Counted from the first letter of the stretch, positions 45,651 through 56,834 are shown. The stretch is 60,000 nucleotides of DNA from Cryptomeria japonica (GCF_030272615.1 NC_081410.1:185741619-185801618), one strand, 5' to 3'. Notes: generated from the letters alone by a model not told the origin. Numbers and translations are program-made.

Positions 45651-45911
45651 ATTGGTATTAGAGCTTCTCATTATTCTACCCCCTCTTAGTAATGTTGATA
45701 TTTACAAGATTGAAGTTGTTTACTGTTAAGTTGTCATAACAGTTAAACAAACTGATGTCAAGTATTCTTATGAATATTGATCTTGACTGAGATATGTTTA
45801 CTTTGTGTTACTAAATTTGAGTTTGGGAACTTTGTGTCAGTTTTTCAATATACTGATTCACCCCCCCCTCTCAGTATTCTACCAGATACTTATTCTTTCA
45901 TCATACCATCA
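45651..45911 (+). repeat. extra PBS-like leader and partial LTR at the right end of element C
   Basis: Directly after the 3' LTR comes ATTGGTATTAGAGCTTCTCA (45651-45670), which matches the PBS and first leader bases of C. A short scrambled piece follows, then about 220 bp equal to the 3' end of the same LTR (45691-45911), again ending CATACCATCA. The order is LTR, PBS, partial LTR. Confidence 0.85.
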
Positions 45912-45943
45912 AAAATGCTATGCCAACTCATTATATGCTCATG
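45912..45943 (+). repeat. 32 bp flanking direct duplication, right copy
   Basis: Identical to 25167-25198. Gypsy-1 ORF-X resumes through it. Confidence 0.9.
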
Positions 45944-48780
45944 ATGGCAAAATTCTCAATCCATCTATAGCAATAGCTTATGACTTTGCACCTTATCTAG
46001 AAAATGTGATGCATGAGAGTTTGATTGGGATTAATATTGCCAAGGTGGATAGACCTTTTGGCTGGTATTCTTTGTTAATACACATGGTCTTGTTCAAGGG
46101 TGTAGACTATTTTGCAAAGGGTATGGACTTACTAAGAGTAAAAGATGGTGAAAACATGCTAGTGCAATTATGGAGTGTAGATCTATCCTGGGATAGAGAA
46201 GATGCCCTCTATTTAAAGTTTGACAAATGTTTTGCAACAAGGTTAAGAATTATCTTGTGTCAAGAGAACTCCAGGATCCCAAAAGTTGTTCTCGAATTTA
46301 TCAGACCCAAGGAATTTGCAGAAGATATCAAAATTCTACATAATTGGGGTGATATAATTTTGTATCTTGATTCTATTATTTTTAGAGTGTATGCCTTTAG
46401 GGGAACCCCATATTTTCTCCCTTATCAGGTCCTCTTGAAAATAGGTATTGCTGAGATCATAAGGTAGATTAGGGGTCTGTAGGAAGCAGAATTGATAGGT
46501 CAGGGGAGAGGAACAATTTTTCCAACCATTACCATTGCACACCAATTTGTTATTACTAAAGGGGATTGGTTGCATTTTGACAAGTTCTTCAAGCCCTACA
46601 AATTGGCAATAGAAGTTGCAACATTTGCTGACCCAGAAGATTTTTTCAATGGCATGTTCAGAAACAAGGTCAGGTGTGGTGCTAAAGTTCATCAATTCCA
46701 CTTCCTTGAGGATTTAATAAGAAATGAGTTTAATGTAGTGGAGCAAGAGGTGAAGAAAGAAAAATGGTTGGTATATAAGAAAACTCTTGACTTTGTCTAG
46801 TATTTTGATAAAAGATATGATCCACTGAAGAGCTTTCATCTATTTGGGGAAAAGGCAAAGTTTCTAATAGAATATTTTGACGACACCATGCAAACCCTAA
46901 ATGAGAAAAAAGATGTAGTAATAAAGGCAAATCCTGAAAAAGGCCAAACTCATCTTGACTAAACCTATCTTTCCTAAGATCATTCCTCCTACTGAATACG
47001 TAATGTATAAGAAATCGGCCTATAATGTGGTGATGCCTAGGAGGAATGAGCCTTCTACATCAAAGGGAAAAAGGCCAATGGAGGATGCTCCTGAGTTCCA
47101 GACTTACCCAAAGAGGCACAACCAAGTGAATCTATGTATTCACCTTCCCAATTCCCATTATCTACAGGTGATGAGCAGGTTGTAGTTGAGAAACTACTGC
47201 AATTAGGAAGCTTGGGACAAATTTATTTTACTTATGGAGAATTGAAGGAGGGAGTTCTAGAGAAGCCATCGGGTGCTAAAATGGATTTAACTATTGAAGA
47301 TTTTGTTGGAAGAGAATTCGATCCTATTATAAAATAGGCCTGTGATGATTTTTTGGCCGATGACAATTTTGTGAGGTTAGGAGCCTTTTCGCAATTTGTT
47401 TGGAGAAAGCATATGGATCATTTTAAGGAGAGATGTGAAAAAAGACAAGTTAACAACCAAATAAAGATCCATCTGCTATTGAAGTAGAAATTAAACAAGA
47501 AATGCTAAAATAATTTGAGATGATTACCCTAGAGGAGGGGAGAAAATTAATTGAAAGTGCTAGAGTACAAATTCTCCCAGATTGGGATATAGCAGATGTT
47601 GTGGTTTTTTATGTAGCAAGAAAAGAAACTAAGCCCCTGGAGGGGATAACCTATAGTAATGACCATGCAACTCTTGTAATGTGGTCATTAAAAAGAGAAG
47701 AGAATAGAAGAAGGGGTGAATCCTCAAGGTCTAATTACTCATGGGAGATGATAGTGAAGAGGGTCAAAGATACAGGTACAAGAGAAGTTGCTAGCATGAC
47801 TTTAGAGTCTACTAAGTTTGGAATAGTAGTGGCCAAGAAGGAGGCAAAGGAGAAGGCAGATCTTTAGGTAATTAGAAGTAATTCTCAAGGCTTGCAATGA
47901 TGCAAAGCTTGAAATCACTCATAAGGACAATACAGTTGTAGAATTAAAAGGTAGATTGGAAGGACAACAGAAAAAGGGTGGGTCCTCTCAATTTATGATT
48001 GCCTCTTCTCCTGCCAAGACCCCTTCTTCTAGTCCTATCATTGAATTTCCTCCTTCCCCCATGACTTCTACCTTTCAGTTAACAGAGAGTATTCTAGATG
48101 AAATTGAAAAGTTAAAGCAGGCTCAATCAATATTGGCAAATAAGTATGAAGAAAAAGTCAGACACTATTTTGAAATTTTCCAATATTGTTGAGGTAGCAA
48201 TTGTACATTTGAACATGAAAATAATAATGAATCTCTTTGATTCTTTGAAGGAGGAAAAGGCTACTTTGGAGCGAGTCTTAGACAAGTGGACTTAGAGTCA
48301 ATATATTCCTTATCTTAGGAAGAAGTAGATGTTGATGATACAATTAAGTCAACTTATGAATTAGTTAAAGACTTGTCCAAGTTTGCAGCTGAAAGAATAA
48401 ACATTGAAAGAGGGGCAAACTTATTCTGAAAGGAATATGCCAAGGAAAAGTTTGAATTATTTCCTAGAGGCTTCTTAAGTGCAAACAAAATGAAAGACAA
48501 GGGAGTGTGGATTGAGGAGCTAGATCACAGGATGTCTCAAAGGATAAATAATATTATAAACATGGATAATACCTCTTTTTTTATTCAAACTATTGAGGAA
48601 ATTGAAAAGGCAAAATCATATTTTGGCTTTTTAGAAAAGGAGGTTAAACAATTAAGGATGAAATGGAAAAGTTTGAATAAAGAAAAGCTTGAATTTATCA
48701 ACTTTACTTAGCCCAATGATGAGATGTTCAAAGTATGGGAAAGCAAGTACATTTTGAAAGAGACAAGAGAACAAAAAGGT
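45944..48780 (+). pseudogene. gypsy-1 extra ORF (ORF-X), second part
   Basis: Coding resumes with NPSIAIAYDFAPYLENVMHE, YSLLIHMVLFKGVDYFAKGM and PKVVLEFIRPKEFAEDIKIL (to about 46467), then FPTITIAHQFVITKGDWLHF and onward to about 46800. After shifts near 46960, 47140, 47340, 47500 and 47900 it reads a K/P/S-rich region and then coiled-coil segments (ESILDEIEKLKQAQSILANK near 48090; 48490-48711). Together with the first part it would be about 1,200 residues. No known domain is recognised. Layout (globular N-terminus, disordered middle, coiled-coil end) parallels ORF2 of element D, but I cannot show homology. Confidence 0.68.
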
Positions 48781-49015
48781 CCCACTGATGCTCTAGTATG
48801 TGACAGTTCACCGGCATCCTGAAGAAGTTGGTTTTTTGTAATAAATTTTGGGTAATTGGAACCTTGAAGAGTTGAGGACACCTGGTGTCTGATCCGTGAA
48901 TATAGGGAGGTTAGTTATCTAAAAGATGTTGCACATTTTCTTTGAAAAGAACACTAGTATCTCCACCATAATTAACAGATCGCTAATCAAAATATCTTAA
49001 GACAAAGGGACCACA
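48781..49015 (+). other. gypsy-1 3' region before the LTR
   Basis: Non-coding. It ends with AAGACAAAGGGACCACA, a possible polypurine tract next to the proposed LTR start. Confidence 0.45.
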
Positions 49016-49936
49016 TGTTAGGAAACTGCCCTTTTGGCCATTTTCTAGCTGGATGACCAATTAGTTATAGAAGCATGCATTCCAAAAGAAGCTATGCTTC
49101 TCCCTCAATTGCAGTCTTGTTGCATCCAAAGTTCTATAAAATGATACCAGGACTACCTAGAAAGCATCACAAAATTTGGTATCAAAGCTTTGGCAAAATA
49201 TATGCAGACTTTGTTTTTGGCATTCTGAATCATTCTTGTATCTCTGTAATATTTGATGAGGGAATAATAATATATAGTCAAAATATTTTGAGCTCAGATC
49301 TGTGTTGTCTTTATGTTTGCATGTTGGTTTCATATTAATTAAATAATCAAGGATTGTTTAATTAGATGATTTGCAAGGCAATTAATGGGAATGTTTTAAG
49401 TCTTTTTCTCAAGGAGGAAAATTAAATATACTTAATTCATCTTCATTTATATCAGTATATTCACATGAATTTGATGACTAGGTCTAGTACAGATTAGAAT
49501 TTTGTATATGTGAGACATATTAGATTTAATAGATAAAAAATAGTGATATGTATATGAATTTTGTTATCAAATTTCAATCTAGTTTTTGATGACTCTGATG
49601 CCCGGATAAGGCACAGGTCTAAATTGCTAGTATTTGTGACATCTTTGTGGTCCCATATAATCAAACCAAATTTTTCATTCATGTTTGGTTGCACTAAATT
49701 AAAGAAGTTTGCAGAAAACTCGCACTAGTTTTCTGTAAACCATCTACTAGGTTGTGAGAAAGTAGTCACAATTAGGTTCACCCACCCAAGGTTTGTAAAG
49801 CTTGAAATGCAGGAGGTTTTTTCCTTGTAAACCTTGTTAATGTTGTCTTGTTTCGTATTCTTGTTGTTCTCTTCTTTTGTAAACAGAGGCATAATTTGTG
49901 AAGAGAAAACAAAGTAGTCAGAAATCGAGACCAACA
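49016..49936 (+). repeat. gypsy-1 3' LTR
   Basis: Its end (about 49779-49936) matches the 5' LTR remnant at 1649-1806 and closes with CCAACA. The start at 49016 (TGTTAGG) is chosen because it follows a purine-rich tract and gives TG...CA ends; it cannot be confirmed without the full 5' LTR. AATCA follows as the likely target duplication. Confidence 0.7.
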
Positions 49937-50231
49937 AATCATTTGCACCTCATGGGTGATATTATGATCTTTTAGACTTCAGTTGTGTCTTCCTTTGTGT
50001 CTTTGGGTGCTCTTGCACCACTTTTATTTTTTATATTTTCAAATGGAGCTCTTAGATTTTTGTGGTTTGGCTTCTTTCACTTTGGTATCTCCTTCATATA
50101 CACTCTACAACTTGTCCCAAGTTTATTTTGTCAATGTGCAATGCATGACTTTGAAAACTTTGTATTTGACAGACCACTTAATACTGCATTCTTATCTTTG
50201 GCAGTGTTCCAATATTCCCTTTTATCATTAT
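49937..50231 (-). pseudogene. gag: copia element G gag, downstream fragment
   Basis: The minus strand from 50231 reads NDKREYWNTAKDKNAVLSGL, which continues the copia Gag fragment on the other side of element F. After a one-base shift a further piece, VYEGDTKVKEAK, follows. It joins gypsy-1 on the left, so the remainder of G should lie beyond the left end of gypsy-1, outside the window. Confidence 0.75.
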
Positions 50232-51495
50232 TGTAAAGCGGAAAATCACGATCGAACCCTAGTTGCTCTCCCCTCTTCCAACTCCAAGGAGAGAGAAGGG
50301 AGGTTCACTAGGGTTGATGGTTTTCACTTAGGGGAGAGAATTTACATTCAAAAGAGGGGTTGAAACTCACAAGATCCAATCCCACCCAAGGCAAGATTGG
50401 ATACTAAATGTGTTTCAAGGGGTTAAGACAGCAAGGCTACCCTCTTTTGTAAAGAATGTTGATAGGAAGATTAAGCTAGGAATGCATAGAAAGTGAGAAA
50501 GATTCGCTTATAAATTGAGATAGGAATACAGTATGAAGCTGCGGACCTGGAAGTAGCAGTGAAATGTCGATACAACGCTGTCCTGCAAATTTGAGCAAAA
50601 GTTGTCGGGACGATGGCGCCCGGCACTACGGTCCTCCGAAAAATCCACGAAACGAAGGGGGATCTATTCATCTCTGCACAAGGATTCCGGATCTTCAATT
50701 TCAGCCGCGTACGTGTAACCTACACACAGAAAAGTGAAGACAATTGGGGGGTTAGGGATTAGGGGTTTGCCTTTAGGTCAAACCCCAGTTTTGGAATTAA
50801 CCAAGAAATGAGCAAGTGCTATAAATGTAAATGACTGTAAAACAAGTACTAATACCTTGTTCTAAGGATGTTTGTATCCTTATGTGCGAAGGTATATATA
50901 TTGTATGTTGTTGTAGTATGTTGTATGTAGTATGTAGTAAGTGATCTCCTCTTCAATGGTTGAATCCTTGTCTTGAATGCAACACTTAGCCTTGAATGGA
51001 GACTTGAAATGATCAATTGCTTGAAGGAATGCTTGAATGCTTGAATGCTTGAGTATAGTTTCTGCGCTTTTTCCATCATCTCGAATGAAAGAGGAAAATG
51101 TAGTTTATATACTTGTCAATTAGGGCTGATAGACTGATTTTCCCGACCTTAGGCCGACCAAGAAAGTTTATTTTCCAAATTGCAAACAAAGAGACCTGAA
51201 GTCCAAAGGAGACCGGGCCCAAAATAGGACCCAGGGACTAGGGCGCTGGGCACCATGGTCCTGGGGGACCAAGGCGCTGGGCACCCTGGTCCTGAAGGAC
51301 CAGGGCGCTGGGCGCTCTGGTCCCACCTCCCGAGACAGCAGGGTGCAAGGAGGTTCAGGCCAGGGTGCTTAAAAAATGCAGTTTTCAGTGTCGTAATCAG
51401 GTTTCGGGGTCTCCATTCAGGTTCCATGTTGCGTCGCCATCGTGAAGACCGAAATGCAGTCGAAATTGCAAGTGTCGCAATTTTAGGACGCTACA
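50232..51495 (-). repeat. element F 3' LTR (left)
   Basis: 1264 bp. It contains a GC-rich minisatellite of three 31 bp units built on GGACCAGGGCGCTGGGC (about 51236-51330), a GAATGCTTGAATGCTTGA run (about 51025-51055) and a copy of the TATA box (51100-51111). Confidence 0.92.
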
Positions 51496-51510
51496 TTTAG
51501 CCCCCACTTT
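51496..51510 (-). promoter_or_regulatory. element F polypurine tract
   Basis: The minus strand reads AAAGTGGGGGCTAAA directly before the 3' LTR. Confidence 0.75.
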
Positions 51511-52238
51511 AGCGGGAGTATGTATGCTCATACTTCCGGTAAAGTACAAGGAAACAACATTGAAAGATTTTCACCACGTCAAGGAGGCAAGATACACCAA
51601 GCCCCCAGTGGACTAAGGATCTTACGACTTCGATTGACAAAGTAAAAGGGAAGATCACGAGGGAGAACCATGACTGTCAGTAGTAAGGTTCCCTCACTAT
51701 GAGTCATGCAAAAGAAATACCGAAAATTTTCAAGGCAAAGCTAAGTTCGCCAAGAAATTTTCATGTATCTTGAAAAGATATGAACGGGATGTATGCCCCC
51801 CTATGTTAAAGTGATTGCACACGCCTCACCGGGGGTGATTGCTTTAAGGTAGTGATACATATAAGAATGAGAAAGGAAAGGAGCACGTTATCGCAAGGAT
51901 TTAGCCCCCAAGTGTGAGATAAGCCCAAGGATAATAGACACAAAACACAAAGCACAAGGTGACTTTGCTTTCCTCGGGGTCAGTATGTTGTATGATAAGT
52001 CATGTATATATATCATATGTATGTATGCATAATTGTTCTTCATTCCCCAATCAAGGAAGGTCACCTAGAAGAAGGGAACACATGTGTCTTTTGAGTCAAC
52101 ATGAGAGAGATCGAGAGATCTCAATGCTGTGCATCGTCCTCAAGTAGACAACACTAAGGACAACAAATAGAAGAATGAGAATAACATATAGAAGAAGTAA
52201 CACAAGAGAGGAGGAGAGAATCTGCTATGCTAATGTAA
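51511..52238 (-). other. element F 3' untranslated region, no gene seen
   Basis: About 730 bp between the Gag-protease stop and the polypurine tract. No coding signal on either strand. Confidence 0.55.
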
Positions 52239-55200
52239 CTAGTCTAGCACGTCATCTACCCCTCGATCTTGCTGATCAATGTTTCGGGAAGGCAGGGAAC
52301 ACGCTAGAGGAGGAACATCCAACACAGTAGATGGAGCTATCACAAGATCCAAACAAGGGCTATGTTCATGTTCCGAGCCACATTGTTCTTGTCTAGGAGC
52401 TAGGATAAGTGCTTTAGAAAATTCATTAGATAAATGGTTATCAATATCAACAAGTTCATATTCACTATCAGAAGCAAAAGGAGTAACATTTTCATCATGA
52501 ATAACATTTTCATCTATAGCATCATCAAGATTTATAAAAATAGGATCTTTAATTCGCACAGGATCAAGACCATCATGCATCTTATGTTTAGGAGATTTTG
52601 GAGAAAATGGAATAATGCTTGTTGAAGGTGTTTTTGGAGATTGCAAAGTTTGAGAAGCAGCTGCTTGAGCTCTAAGACGACGCTTTCGTCGGCGTTCACG
52701 TGCAGAACGATTTCGTCTAGTCTTAGTAGGAAGTGGAGAAGATTGAGGAGGAGGAATGTTCTCATCCTTATCACTTGGGTGTTTAGGTTGTGGTCTCTTA
52801 GGCTGGATAATAGGAGAAGAAGAAGGTCTCTTCTCTCTATAAAAAGAAGGAGGAGGGACTGCTCCATACAAAGTAGGAATATTTGGTTTAGGAAGAAGAC
52901 CAAGTCCATCATGACGAGGAGGTATAGGTCTACTTTCAGAAGGTTTATTAGGCATAGACATAGTCACATCCATAGGAATGGGTTGAGAATCTTCTTGAGG
53001 AAAGACATTAGTTTTATCTTTCAAAGGAAGAACTTCCTTCTCAAGAACGATAGGAATATCAAGTTTAGGTGTTCTAGGTTCACTTAGAGATAAGATCATG
53101 TCTTTTTTCCACTTTTGATAAGATTTGAAAAGATGATCACTTCGCGGAGGAAGAGATTGGAATTGTTTAGGCCAAAAATAATCAAGAGGAACGCTAGAAG
53201 TTCTTTGAGCTGGTTTGAAGAGACTATGATTGACAGTAACAACTTCACCATTATGGGAAAATTTCAAACACTTGTGAATAGGAGAAGCAATAGCTTTCAT
53301 GGAAGATAGCCAAGAATAGCCAAGCTTCACACGAAATTGTTCGGAAGATGGAATAATAGCAAAGTTCACATCAAGGGATTTGTTATGGACCTCAATAGGC
53401 AATGTAATAGAACCAATTGCAGGAGAAGAAAATGCATCAAATAGTTTCACAATCACATGTATTTTGTCATAGATCACTTGATTCAATTGCAAAGTAAAAA
53501 GAAATTCTTCAGTAATAACATTAACCATGCACGAAGGATCAATAAGCACTCCATGGCAAGGTGTATTCTTGACTTTTGCAACTATGTATAAAGGACCATC
53601 AGGTGCCCTAATGGTTTCACTGGAATCAAATGTGATGGAAGGTTCTTTAGGGTTTTCTTGCTGCTCTACAAAGTTAATCACATTCGGAGTCATAGACACA
53701 AGACCATCAGATGAGAGAGAGGAATCATTAGTCTCAATTGCATTAGAGGTGTGAGAAGGTAATGGATCAGTAAAAATCTGAAGATTTTGGTTAGGAGGAG
53801 CTACCGATGTGTTGCCTTTATCATTCACTCCAGAAACAGAAATAGTATTATTATCAATCAAATCTTGAATTTTACCCTTTAAAGAAAAACATTTTTCAGT
53901 ATCATGCCCAGGCTGACGATGAAATTGACAAAAAGCTTTGTTATCAAAATAAGGTGAAGTAATCTTTGCAGGATCAATTTGTCTTATAGGAGGAAGAGTA
54001 AGCACATTTTGTTCCAATAACTTATTCATAATTCTATGCAATGATTCATTCAAAGGAGTATACTTTCTTTCTTTCTTGAAAAATTTAGAAATAGGGGGCA
54101 CACCTGATGCTGCATTCACATTGTTGTTGATGATGTTTTCATTGAATTTGATGGAATCTCTGTTCGGTTTAAACTTCCCAAATGGTTGTTGACTGCTATC
54201 ACCCTTATCACTCAGAGCCATAGGATGTGATTGTTCCATTTGACTCACAGTCAGTTGATAATTGTGAAGAGTTGCACACAACTGTTGGAAAGAAGTAAAC
54301 TTAGAAAATAGAAGTTTGTCTCGAATATCTTTTTGTAAATTACAAATAAAGATTCTTTGAATATCATTGTCAGGCACTGGAAAAGAAATTTGAGCATACA
54401 AATGCTTATATCTACCAATGAAATCAGTCACTTTTTCTTTAACACCTTGTTTGCAATGCATTAAATCAATCAAAGTAACTTTAGGACTTATGTTGTTTTG
54501 AAATTGTTGAATGAAAGCATTTGCAAGTTGTTCGAAAGAAGTAATAGAATAAGAAGGCAACGAGCAATACCATTGTAGGGCTTTGTCTCTTAATGTTCTA
54601 GTAAACAGTTTTGTAAGCAACCTTTGGTCATAAGCAAAATCAGTACATATTGTTTGAAAGGTCTTAACATGTGTTAGAGGATCACCCTTACCATTATAAA
54701 GCTCCAAATGCGGGATTTCAACATGTTTAGGAGGAATAGCTCAAACAATGTCAAGAGAAAGTGGGCTCGCAACATCAAATGTGGGCACACTAAACTTAGA
54801 TTGATTCATAGAGGCAATTTGTTGCTGTAAAGAAGAGACAGTTTGTGCAAGATTGTTAATGGTCGCTTCAGTCGAAGAATTCATATTAGATGTGTTAGAT
54901 TGAGATGGAGGTGTTATGTTATTGAAATAAGGTAAAGAGTAAGGTGGTGGGACTCTATGATAATTAGTCATAGGAGATGATTGGACAGGAGGAACACTAC
55001 AAGGAGGAATGGAATGATTAAACGAATTGCCCCCTTGCGTCATGTTCATTTGTGAAGATGTAATAGGAACACTCATTGAAGGAATGAATGAAGGAAGAGG
55101 GTTAATTGAAGGAAGAGGGTTGATTGAAGAAGGGGGATTGCCCCCATGACTAGTGATCACAGGGGGAATGTCTTGTAAAGAAGTAGTCATTATGTTTGAT

Positions 55201-55664
55201 GTAAAGGTAGGTATGCTAGCAATAGAAGTCATCAAAGGAATAGAATGATTGACTTGAGTAGGAGGTTGTGTATAACCCAAATTTTCAGCACAACTCTTCA
55301 TAGGCATCACATTCGAATCCACAATGTGTGCAATACCACGCAAAATATCAATTCCATTCTTATCACTTTGAAGCATACGTTTTAGACCCTCAATTAAAGG
55401 AAGAGCTTGACTATCAGGGTATTCTTGAGACATCCATTGTCGAAAATCGTCAAATTGGTTATTCAATTTCGAAAGTTGTTCTTCAGAAACCTCATGGAGA
55501 GCTTCTTCATCATTAGGAGGATTAGAGGAATTACCCATGTCCTCGTTAAAAAGGCTATTCAAATTAGGTTCCATCTCCTCAGTAGTTAAACCTCGGAAAG
55601 ACTTAATTCTCAGGCTTCGTCTAACGGGAATAGTGTAAGTAGGGCTTATTGTTGTAAAACTCAT
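52239..55664 (-). pseudogene. element F Gag-protease polyprotein
   Basis: One frame of 1,142 codons from ATG 55664 (MSFTTISPTYTIPVRRSLRI) to the stop at 52239, broken only by a TGA at 54743-54741. Residues about 1-305 are Ser/Pro/Asn-rich. The Gag core (about 320-465) has GKGDPLTHVKTFQTICTDFA, RDKALQWYCSLP and QLANAFIQQFQNNISP. A CCHC-like motif CQFHRQPGHDTEKC (CX2HX4HX4C) is at about 579-592. An aspartic protease follows at about 700-800 (GVLIDPSCMVNVITEEF; then VKLGYSWLSSMKAI, the ILGxxWL-type motif); D-P-S replaces D-S/T-G, so activity is doubtful. The C-terminus is Pro-rich with a very basic patch (RRNRSARERRRKRRLRAQ) and an acidic tail. Read with CGA (Arg) in place of TGA it would be a complete single-ORF element. 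Confidence 0.9.
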
Positions 55665-56815
55665 GCACTAGAAAGAGAGAGAAAGTTTTGAATTTAGAGG
55701 TAGCAATTTTCAGTAAAATCAGCCAATCTTCTAGATTTAAGCTATTAAATGCAATCACGACAGTCTCCTGAAATTTCGGAAAAAATGTCCGGGACCGTGG
55801 TGCTCGGAGTGCAACACGGTCCTTGCAACTTTTTTCGAAATTTGCAGGGATGAAAGGTATGATGATTTTAAAGCTAATCTGAAAAAATTGAGTGATTTTA
55901 CGATCTGTAGGTAGGCCAAATTAAAGTTGCAATCTCAAAATTGAACCCTACCAAGATTGTCGAAAAATGCAAAATTTGAATTTTGAAAAAGAGAGGGAAA
56001 CTGAAATTTTGAATTTTATGATTTTAGAGGGAATGCCAAGAGCAATGCAGGTTTTGAAATTCAAAAATTGACTCAATTTCACGCAAAATTCAATTTTGAA
56101 AGCGGAAATCAAAGTTGTTGTAATTAAGCACTTAATTTCAAAAGTCACAAATTGCAAGAATTTAAATAAAGCACTGAAATTTTTAATGAATGTTAACACA
56201 CTTTTCAGATTTAGGACAGTAAGAACACAATTTTGACACAAAATTTTAGTTTCAATGATTTTTGAATGTTTAAAAGCCTTAATCCAAGCAATCACAAGAC
56301 CAACTTTGACTGTAATTTTGAAGGTGTTAAAATTGATAAAATCAGCCAAAATTCTAGATTTTAGCAGGAAAATACAGTAAGATCTCGCTCCTGAAATTTC
56401 GGAAAAAATGTCGGGGATGATGGTGCTCGGAGTGCACACGGTCCTCGCAACTTTTTTCCAAATTTTCAAGGATGAAAGATATTGTGATTTTATTGCAGAA
56501 TCCAAAGTTACAGCTGATTTGGAGATGTTTTGATCAGTGAAATTGTCGGACAAAGGTTGAATCAAGAGGGTTTCAAAAATTAAGGTTTTGACACTTAACC
56601 ACTTAATTTTCAAAATCAAAGCACAAATATGAATTGATAATTTGTAATAGAAGGGCAGATCTGAAACAAGCATTAACAATTAAATATTTCACAAGTTTAA
56701 TTACTAAAAAGAAATTTTAGGGTTTTTATGCAATCACCTCTAAAATTTTGCAAAAGATCAAACATGGAAATGTAATCAATTTTTTTAGATCTAAGCATGA
56801 AAAATCAGAAAGGAT
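55665..56815 (-). other. element F leader with a duplicated about 110 bp module
   Basis: Leader between PBS and Gag start. A module with TCCTGAAATTTCGGAAAAAA, then TGGTGCTCGGAGTGC and ACGGTCCT, occurs at about 55765-55875 and again at about 56390-56500. The minus-strand ORF at 55948-56679 is low in complexity and not supported as a gene. Confidence 0.65.
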
Positions 56816-56834
56816 GTTCACGTCGGGTTCACCA
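56816..56834 (-). promoter_or_regulatory. element F primer-binding site
   Basis: The minus strand reads TGGTGAACCCGACGTGAAC, 3 bases from the 5' LTR. Same type as in element B. Confidence 0.82.

Larger units (their letters stand above)
25197..45911 (+). mobile_element. element C: Ty1/copia-type LTR retrotransposon with aberrant 3' end, host of D
   Basis: A plus-strand copia element with 5' LTR, tRNA-Met-type PBS, Gag-PR-IN-RT-RH in one long decayed frame, two polypurine tracts and a 3' LTR. The right end has an extra PBS-like leader and a partial LTR copy. The left end has a 17 bp direct repeat of the LTR start. It is inserted in ORF-X of gypsy-1 and flanked by a 32 bp duplication. Element D is inserted in its integrase region. 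Many stops; not active. Confidence 0.88.
1649..49936 (+). mobile_element. gypsy-1: large Ty3/gypsy-type LTR retrotransposon, interrupted by four insertions
   Basis: The plus-strand element carries, in order, a 5' LTR remnant, PBS, Gag, protease, RNase H, RT, degenerate RNase H, integrase, a spacer, a long unknown ORF and a 3' LTR. After removal of the inserts (copia-1, B, the solo LTR, C) the visible element is about 13.5 kb, large for gypsy. The 5' LTR fragment (1649-1806) and the matching end of the 3' LTR (about 49779-49936) differ at about 11 of 158 positions by eye, so the element is old. The 3' LTR is followed by AATCA, the presumed target duplication, and then by gag of copia element G. 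The RNase H upstream of RT plus a second worn RNase H suggests a Tat-like lineage; the assignment is inferred. Confidence 0.85.

Noticed and set aside
24594-48780. ORF-X as an env-like gene
   Set aside because: No signal peptide, membrane segment or furin-like site can be seen; position alone is not enough.
51496-51520. Same reading for F, with TTTAGCCCCCACTTT as a PBS
   Set aside because: F also has a standard PBS on the minus strand beside its right LTR, and its Gag-protease is on the minus strand.
52641-53087. Arg-rich plus-strand ORF of 148 codons
   Set aside because: It is the antisense shadow of the Pro- and basic-rich part of F Gag-protease.
55948-56679. 243-codon minus-strand ORF between the F PBS and Gag
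   Set aside because: Hydrophobic, low in complexity, in a leader with repeats and without a known domain; probably chance in AT-rich DNA.
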